From NCBI GenBank assembly GCA_021790495.1, contig JAJYGZ010000258.1:1-5378 (forward strand): a DNA stretch of 5,378 nt, given 5' to 3'. The translations under genes and the position numbers were made by a program. Origin of the DNA: Actinomycetes bacterium. Its GTDB lineage: Bacteria; Actinomycetota; Acidimicrobiia; Acidimicrobiales; Acidimicrobiaceae. Each line of letters starts with the position of its first letter. Position 1 is the first letter of the stretch. The notes below the pieces were generated by a model, which was not told the DNA's origin, did no database searches, and worked only from the letters and a program-made list of their open reading frames with translations. Below are positions 1-3,237 of the stretch, piece after piece.

Positions 1-122
1 GCCGCAGTGACGAGGGAGATCAGACCGACGCTAAGTAATGCGTTCTTGCTCTTGAACAACGGTGATCCTCTTCCAGACCGTGGCCAGATATCGACTTCAT
101 TGGCGTCTTGGCCCCCATTCAC
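1..122 (-). CDS. Possible N-terminus of a membrane-anchored or exported protein, cut by the left edge
   Basis: Reading the minus strand from GTG at 122-120, the frame stays open to the left edge (40 codons plus two bases). The N-terminus is polar and acidic (VNGGQDANEVDIW). A basic patch follows (PRSGRGSPLFKSKN), then a hydrophobic run (ALLSVGLISLVTA). This order, a cationic stretch followed by a hydrophobic helix, is typical of an inside-positive membrane anchor or signal peptide. The GTG lies one base after the TAA (126-124) of the preceding minus-strand frame, which would suit translational coupling. An AAAGGGGG purine run lies about 13 bases upstream, rather far. An alternative in-frame ATG at 155-153 has a better GAGGTG Shine-Dalgarno eight bases upstream, but overlaps the preceding frame. 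I do not recognise the family. Because the open frame is short and partial, it could be chance. Confidence 0.38.
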   Translation of the reverse strand, partial: MNGGQDANEVDIWPRSGRGSPLFKSKNALLSVGLISLVTA

Positions 123-123
123 T

Positions 124-375
124 TTAGGACCGATGCCCCCTTTGCTGCATCGCATTGGCCAACACCTCAAACTTCGCACTTTGTCCGAAACGAAGATTTG
201 TATCGCTCCAGGCGATCGCTTGTTCGAACCGGTCCATGTCAGGGGTGAATCGAGGCCGTCCGGACGCAGCGGTTAGGCGACGGATTCTAACTGCCGCGTT
301 GTGTTGTCGCGCAGGCGTTGAGCTGGCATGAACGGGCGAAAGTCCCGCTCGATACGCCTCGCTGGGTGGGATCAA
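124..375 (-). CDS. Short minus-strand frame, possibly the tail of a degraded gene
   Basis: This 83-codon frame ends in TAA at 126-124. Only its last 38 residues, from the internal Met at 238-236, look like a natural protein: MDRFEQAIAWSDTNLRFG and then a helical-looking FEVLANAMQQRG. The upstream part is rich in Arg, Pro and Ser and reads like non-coding DNA, so the real product may be a small protein or the 3' remnant of a truncated gene. Neither the ATG at 375 nor the one at 238 has a good ribosome binding site. The next minus-strand frame starts one base after this stop, which is the main argument that both are real. The opposite strand also has an open frame across 7-276, so strand assignment is not certain. 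Family not recognised. Confidence 0.25.
   Translation of the reverse strand: MIPPSEAYRAGLSPVHASSTPARQHNAAVRIRRLTAASGRPRFTPDMDRFEQAIAWSDTNLRFGQSAKFEVLANAMQQRGHRS
311..362 (+). other. Nested stem-loop with GAAA tetraloop, candidate structured RNA
   Basis: Three coaxial helices can be drawn by eye. The outer helix pairs AGGCGT (313-318) with ACGCCT (354-359), and G311-C312 can add pairs to G361-C362 across a bulged C360. The middle helix pairs GAGC (320-323) with GCTC (347-350). The inner helix pairs GGG (334-336) with CCC (344-346), capped by C337-G342 closing a GAAA loop, with T343 bulged or wobbling. The 5' side carries an unpaired segment, 324-333. A GAAA loop on a GC stem with a 5' bulge recalls pieces of group II introns, but no reverse transcriptase and no full domain V match is present. 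The strand is assigned only because GAAA is a stable loop in the plus-strand transcript. Confidence 0.3.
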
Positions 376-448
376 GGTTATTTCACTCGGTTTTTGGAGA
401 CCGGACCGCTCGCCCAGAGGCCGCGCATCGAGCTGCGCTTTGGGCGGG

Positions 449-479
449 TTGACAGGTTTGGCAAACTCGGGGGTGCTAT
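449..479 (+). promoter_or_regulatory. Possible promoter with perfect -35 hexamer
   Basis: TTGACA at 449-454 matches the sigma-70 -35 consensus exactly. A weak -10 candidate, TGCTAT (474-479), follows after 19 bases, longer than the usual 17. No gene follows directly. If used, it would transcribe the segment containing the 557-617 inverted repeat. One perfect hexamer is expected by chance fairly often, so this is tentative. Confidence 0.15.
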
Positions 480-556
480 CCCAGGTCTCGGTTTTATTCG
501 GCTCAACAACAAGTCTCTTGGTGAAGTCGTGTCGCTGTCATCCTCGATCCCTGGGT

Positions 557-617
557 TGGGGTGACTTTGGGTCTGCAAAGGTAGTCGGCCTCTCGCCGGG
601 GAAAAATTGTCACCCCA
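557..617. repeat. Inverted repeat with 9-bp perfect arms
   Basis: TGGGGTGAC at 557-565 is the exact reverse complement of GTCACCCCA at 609-617. Weaker matching continues outward (CTGGGT at 551-556 against GCCGGG at 618-623). The 43-base interior contains a GCCGGGG run followed by AAAAATT. The spacing is too wide for a terminator. It could be a large hairpin in a transcript, the ends of a small element remnant, or paired protein-binding sites. No flanking target duplication was identified. Confidence 0.35.
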
Positions 618-648
618 GCCGGGTAAGCAGTGCCAGCCGAGGCGCGCC

Positions 649-867
649 ATGACTGACGCTGTCGCCACGTCGGCGACCGGGATGATTACGGCGTGGGTTC
701 CATGGGCTGAGGCGGGAAACGGCCTCTTGCGGAGATGGGTTCCCGGTCCATCAAGTGCCCTTTCTCAAGGGCTCATTGCCGAACACGCCTGGATCTATCC
801 AGGACGTGGCCCTCAAGGTTTTTCGGACCATCCCGGGGCAATTATGCGGCGTTACTCATCTTCATAA
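649..867 (+). CDS. Small unrecognised open reading frame, weak candidate
   Basis: A 72-codon frame starts at ATG 649 with GAGG at 639-642, six bases upstream, which is a respectable ribosome binding site. It ends in TAA inside the AT-rich palindrome. The translation (beginning MTDAVATSATGMITAWVPWA) shows no motif, signal peptide or clear membrane helix that I recognise, and is rich in Gly, Pro, Ser and Trp. Two inverted repeats (757-772 and 784-808) lie inside it, which argues that this DNA is selected for structure rather than protein. I keep it only because of its Shine-Dalgarno sequence and its position just before hipB. Confidence 0.15.
   Translation: MTDAVATSATGMITAWVPWAEAGNGLLRRWVPGPSSALSQGLIAEHAWIYPGRGPQGFSDHPGAIMRRYSSS
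757..772. repeat. Compact hairpin, 6-bp stem and 4-base loop
   Basis: GCCCTT (757-762) pairs perfectly with AAGGGC (767-772) around TCTC. There is no T-run after it on either strand, so it is not a standard intrinsic terminator. It lies 15 bases upstream of a second, stronger inverted repeat and about 150 bases upstream of hipB, so it may be part of a regulatory or structured segment. Confidence 0.35.
784..808. promoter_or_regulatory. Strong inverted repeat upstream of hipBA, possible operator
   Basis: CCTGGAT (788-794) and ATCCAGG (797-803) are perfect reverse complements separated by only CT. The symmetry continues as CACG (784-787) against CGTG (805-808) after skipping A804, giving 11 paired positions per arm with one bulge. 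A two-base centre is too tight for an RNA hairpin loop but fits a double-stranded binding site for a dimeric regulator. HipB of E. coli binds sites with TATCC and GGATA half-sites spaced by eight bases. This site shares the ATCC/GGAT words but in a different arrangement, so a HipB role is only a guess. It is about 114 bases before the hipB start. Confidence 0.35.
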
Positions 868-882
868 TAATTATTATTATAT
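852..882 (+). promoter_or_regulatory. Candidate hipBA promoter with overlapping AT-rich palindrome
   Basis: A run made almost wholly of A and T (864-882) stands out from the GC-rich surroundings. It contains the perfect 14-bp palindrome ATAATAATTATTAT (864-877). TATTAT at 875-880 can serve as a -10 box, with a poor -35 (TTACTC, 852-857) at 17 bases. A start site near 887 would leave a leader of about 35 bases before hipB. A palindrome overlapping the -10 box is the usual layout for an autorepressed toxin-antitoxin operon, so HipB alone or with HipA is the expected ligand. No direct evidence ties the protein to this site. Confidence 0.4.
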
Positions 883-921
883 GTGTAAAGGCTTAAATGG
901 AGACTAAAACAGAGAATAATA

Positions 922-1257
922 ATGAATATAGGTAACTATCGAACGGTGGAAGAGTGGGAGAAGCTGGTTGGGGAGGAAGTCCGGGCGATGCGCGTCGCGA
1001 ACGACCTTGATCAGACCCGGCTGGCGCTCCTGGCGGACGTCTCAGTGGGCGCCCTTTCCAACCTGGAGCGCGGCAAAGGCTCCTCGCTTAAGACCGTGGT
1101 GGCAGTGATCCGAGCTCTGGGGCGTACGGATTGGCTTGAAGCCCTGGCTCCGCCGGTTGCCGTTTCGCCGATGCGGATGTTGCGGGCCAAGCAAAAGTCG
1201 CCGAGGAAACGCGTTCGGGTACGCACGAGCGAGTCGCGACCGGGCGGATATCGCTAA
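922..1257 (+). CDS. hipB: HipB-like Xre-family antitoxin and repressor
   Basis: This is the probable antitoxin of the operon. HipB proteins are dimeric DNA-binding proteins that hold the HipA kinase inactive and repress the shared promoter. Residues about 18-75 form a Cro/C1-type helix-turn-helix domain. Helix 2 is around QTRLALLADV (31-40) and the recognition helix around VGALSNLERGK (42-52), with the characteristic S-x-x-E-R-G pattern, followed by LKTVVAVIRALG and the family-typical hydrophobic WLEAL. A strongly basic tail (AKQKSPRKRVRVR, from about residue 90) follows, making the protein 111 aa against 88 for E. coli HipB. The ATG at 922 has only a weak AGAGA (911-915) six bases upstream; the GGAG at 899-902 is too far. 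The stop overlaps the hipA start. Identity as an Xre regulator is firm, and antitoxin function is inferred from hipA. Confidence 0.92.
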   Translation: MNIGNYRTVEEWEKLVGEEVRAMRVANDLDQTRLALLADVSVGALSNLERGKGSSLKTVVAVIRALGRTDWLEALAPPVAVSPMRMLRAKQKSPRKRVRVRTSESRPGGYR

Positions 1258-2564
1258 TGTCCTATCGGCCGGTCGACGTTATCGAGGTTCGCTGTTGGGG
1301 TTTGCGAGTTGGAGCGGTGGCGCAAGATGAACGGTCCGGCTTCTATGCGTTCGAGTACGAACGCGAATGGGCTAACGCTGGCATCGAGTTGGCACCCACC
1401 ACCATGCCGACAAGCGGCGCGGCTCGGCCCTTTATCTTCCCAATGTTGCCACCTGGGACCTATCATCGGCTGCCCTCGATGGTGGCCGACTCACTGCCTG
1501 ACGACTTCGGCAACGCTCTCACCACGGCGTACTTGGCGCATCATGGCGTGGCGCCTGATGAGATCACCGCCCTAGACCGGCTGGCATACTTAGGCGGCCG
1601 GGGGATGGGCGCATTGGAGTTCCGTCCCTTGCGCGGTCCACGCACTCGCAAAGCGACGGCGCTGGAGTTGCCGGAGCTGGTCTTGGCGGCACGGTTGGCA
1701 CTCGCGGGACAGATAGGCTCCGAGCTTGGCCTTACCGATGCACTCTCGCATCTCATCGCGGTGGGCACCTCAGCGGGCGGTGCCCGGGCCAAGGCGGTCG
1801 TAGCGCTTAACCCCGACACTGGAGAGCTGCGTTCGGGGCAGCTCGCTCCCGATCCTGGGTTTGAGGAGTGGCTTTTGAAATTGGACGGTGTCGGCGGCGA
1901 TCTGGATCTGGGTGCCTCCGGCAACTTTGGTCGAATCGAGTTCGGATATCACCTCATGGCAAGAGCTGCCGGGGTTGAGACGGCCGAGTGTCGTCTCCTT
2001 GGCGAGGGAGGCAGGGCACACTTTATGACACGGCGGTTCGACCGCACTTCTAGCGGCGAAAAGGTGCACTCCCAAACACTTTGCGCCATGGCCCAGCTTG
2101 ACTTCAGGCAAATCGGCGCCCACGATTACTCGCAATTATTTTTGCTTATCGAGGCACTCGAACTCGGTCCGATGGTGCGTGCCGAGGCTTTTCGCCGGAT
2201 GGCGTTCAACGTCGCCGCCGCTAATTGCGATGATCACACCAAGAATTTCTCATTCCTGCTGCCCCGGGGCGGCCAGTGGCAGCTGTCCCCGGCGTACGAC
2301 GCTACCCACGCGCACTCCCCAGGCGGTAAGTGGACTCGCCAGCACTTGATGTCGGTGAACGGGCGTGCGACCTCGATCACTCTGGCCGATATTCGCGAAG
2401 TCGCCGATCGCTTTGCAGTTCCGGGAGCCTCCGACATTATCGGCCAGGTTCTCGATGCTGTCGCGCAGTGGTCGAGCTTTGCAGACGCCGCCGGAGTTCC
2501 CGGTGAGATAGCGCAGGGCATCGCCACTGACATCGAGATGTGGTCATCGCCCCTTGGCGCATAG
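1257..2564 (+). CDS. hipA: HipA-family serine/threonine kinase toxin
   Basis: HipA kinases phosphorylate a cytosolic target, glutamyl-tRNA synthetase in E. coli, which stalls translation and induces growth arrest or persistence. The 435 aa length is close to the 440 of E. coli HipA. The N-terminal subdomain (residues about 5-120) carries LPSMVADSLPDDFGN and DRLAYLGGRGMGALEF. The Gly-rich loop TSAGGARAK (171-179) has Ser172 where E. coli has the autophosphorylated Ser150. Lys208 in WLLKLD matches the ATP-binding lysine (Lys181). FMTRRFDR follows, then the catalytic DDHTKN with Asp325 and Asn330 (E. coli Asp309 and Asn314). Asp348 in SPAYD fits the metal-binding Asp332, with the same 18-residue spacing from the Asn. 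The kinase therefore looks intact. The start ATG overlaps the hipB stop (TAATG), and GGCGGA (1243-1248) lies eight bases upstream. Its substrate cannot be read from sequence. Confidence 0.96.
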   Translation: MSYRPVDVIEVRCWGLRVGAVAQDERSGFYAFEYEREWANAGIELAPTTMPTSGAARPFIFPMLPPGTYHRLPSMVADSLPDDFGNALTTAYLAHHGVAPDEITALDRLAYLGGRGMGALEFRPLRGPRTRKATALELPELVLAARLALAGQIGSELGLTDALSHLIAVGTSAGGARAKAVVALNPDTGELRSGQLAPDPGFEEWLLKLDGVGGDLDLGASGNFGRIEFGYHLMARAAGVETAECRLLGEGGRAHFMTRRFDRTSSGEKVHSQTLCAMAQLDFRQIGAHDYSQLFLLIEALELGPMVRAEAFRRMAFNVAAANCDDHTKNFSFLLPRGGQWQLSPAYDATHAHSPGGKWTRQHLMSVNGRATSITLADIREVADRFAVPGASDIIGQVLDAVAQWSSFADAAGVPGEIAQGIATDIEMWSSPLGA

Positions 2565-2607
2565 CGCGAACAAATAAGCAAACTAGTCATTTTCCGCGCT
2601 AGCCGCC
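2556..2607 (+). repeat. Stem-loop straddling the hipA stop codon
   Basis: TAGCGCG (2562-2568), which begins with the hipA stop itself, pairs perfectly with CGCGCTA (2595-2601). After a 2x2 mismatch the stem continues with GGCG (2556-2559) against CGCC (2604-2607), for 11 pairs in all. The loop is 26 bases and AT-rich. A GC-rich sequence rather than a T-run follows, so it does not look like a classical intrinsic terminator. It could protect the 3' end of the hipBA mRNA or end transcription in an organism that tolerates T-less terminators. Confidence 0.4.
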
Positions 2608-2884
2608 GGCCTCCAACGTCGCTCTAAAATGCGCTGATCCGGAATTGGGCACAGGGGTTCGTGATGCCGTGAGACCCGCGGCCCGTCACGCTTTGGCGAT
2701 GTCGGCGGAGATCTATGCCAAGTAGAAGTTGCAAGCCAACCCGGTGAGAATCTCGACAGCCAAGTTCACTTTGGACACCTCGGTTTTCAGCCGTCAGTTG
2801 TTATCGACCATTTTGGGTGTTTTGGGGTCAGCGGCGTCGCTGCACGGCACTCCTCACCCTGCGGATGCCGGTTGGTCTTAGCTA

Positions 2885-2899
2885 GGGGGAAGCACCCCC
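2885..2899. repeat. Short GC hairpin
   Basis: GGGGG (2885-2889) pairs with CCCCC (2895-2899) around AAGCA. The stem is short but all G-C. No T-run follows on either strand, so a terminator role is unsupported. It may be chance in this GC-rich gap. Confidence 0.25.
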
Positions 2900-3142
2900 G
2901 CCAAAATATTGCGCCAACCGCCGACGCATTGCATAGAGCCCGATCGCTCCCGGCGAGTTTTCTTATTATCTGGCTGGGACGTGCCTGGACGATTTTGCCC
3001 TCCTGGTTTCTGGGTAATCTGTTTTGGCGCGGTGGTTGGCTTTGAACAGCGTCCTGGAGGCTGATTGACTCCGGGTGCCACCTTGATGTTGCCGAGTGCT
3101 GCCGGGTGGCCATCTGAGTTAGTAAGACTCCCCAACTAGCCT

Positions 3143-3201
3143 GTTATAACCCGTTGTCGTACCGGGGATCAACGCTTCGGGGCACTGTGGCGCTTTCGCC
3201 A
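3143..3201 (+). promoter_or_regulatory. Possible uvrA promoter and leader hairpin
   Basis: GTTATAAC (3143-3150) is a perfect palindrome and contains TATAAC, a fair -10 box 88 bases before the uvrA start. No good -35 hexamer sits 16-18 bases upstream. The presumed leader then contains CGTTG (3152-3156) paired with CAACG (3171-3175), and TGGCG (3188-3192) paired with CGCCA (3197-3201) around CTTT. I looked for a LexA-type operator (GAAC...GTTC or CTG...CAG spaced as in the known boxes) and saw none between hipA and uvrA. Confidence 0.25.
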
Positions 3202-3220
3202 AACGGGTGCGAATAATTTC

Positions 3221-3225
3221 AAGGA
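3221..3225 (+). promoter_or_regulatory. Probable uvrA ribosome binding site
   Basis: AAGGA lies 12 bases before the ATG at 3238, a longer gap than the usual 5-9. The only nearer in-frame start, TTG at 3229, would be too close at three bases. The ATG is preferred because UvrA homology ([12 protein letters not shown]) begins almost at once after it. Confidence 0.5.
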
Positions 3226-3237
3226 CGATTGCGTTTT

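Larger units (their letters stand above)
239..921. other. Long stretch without a convincing gene, rich in inverted repeats
   Basis: Several frames of 70-96 codons are open here on both strands. None has a recognisable motif, and they overlap one another in conflicting frames, as expected by chance in GC-rich DNA. What the stretch does hold is local structure: a nested stem with a GAAA loop at 311-362, an inverted repeat with arms at 557-565 and 609-617, stems at 757-772 and 784-808, and the AT-rich palindrome before hipB. No tRNA, rRNA, tmRNA or RNase P core sequence was seen. It may be decayed coding DNA, the remains of a mobile element, or a region encoding a small RNA. Confidence 0.5.
2565..3237. 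other. Intergenic stretch between hipA and uvrA without a convincing gene
   Basis: About 670 bases separate hipA from uvrA. Two minus-strand frames (2787-3113 and 2878-3135) overlap in different phases, are dominated by Pro, Arg, Gln and Ser, and show no motif. On the plus strand one frame is open over 2603-2881 except for a single TAG at 2723-2725. Its translation around RHALAMSAEIYAK and KLQANPVRISTAKF reads somewhat like protein, so a decayed gene is possible, but I do not recognise it. Only the 3' end of the stretch, with a TTATAA box and a small hairpin, looks like a uvrA leader. No RNA gene was seen. Confidence 0.5.

Noticed and set aside
205..236. GTTCGAACC-like string suggestive of a tRNA T-arm
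   Set aside because: No acceptor, D or anticodon arms can be drawn around it on either strand.
7..276. Plus-strand 89-codon frame at the left edge
   Set aside because: It could be the tail of a gene entering from the left, but no motif is visible, and the minus-strand frames across the same bases look more protein-like and show a coupled stop-start junction. This judgement is weak.
311..362. Group II intron domain V or RNase P fragment
   Set aside because: The GAAA loop and GAGC start are suggestive, but the lower helix does not pair like domain V, no reverse transcriptase or intron 5' end is present, and the other conserved RNase P segments are missing.
1541..2135. Minus-strand frames of 121-127 codons opposite hipA
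   Set aside because: They are antisense to the kinase core, rich in Arg, Ser and Pro, and overlap one another. The hipA frame has all family motifs.
2885..2899. GGGGG/CCCCC hairpin as an intrinsic terminator for hipBA
   Set aside because: The stem is only five pairs and no T-run follows on either strand; it is also over 300 bases past hipA.
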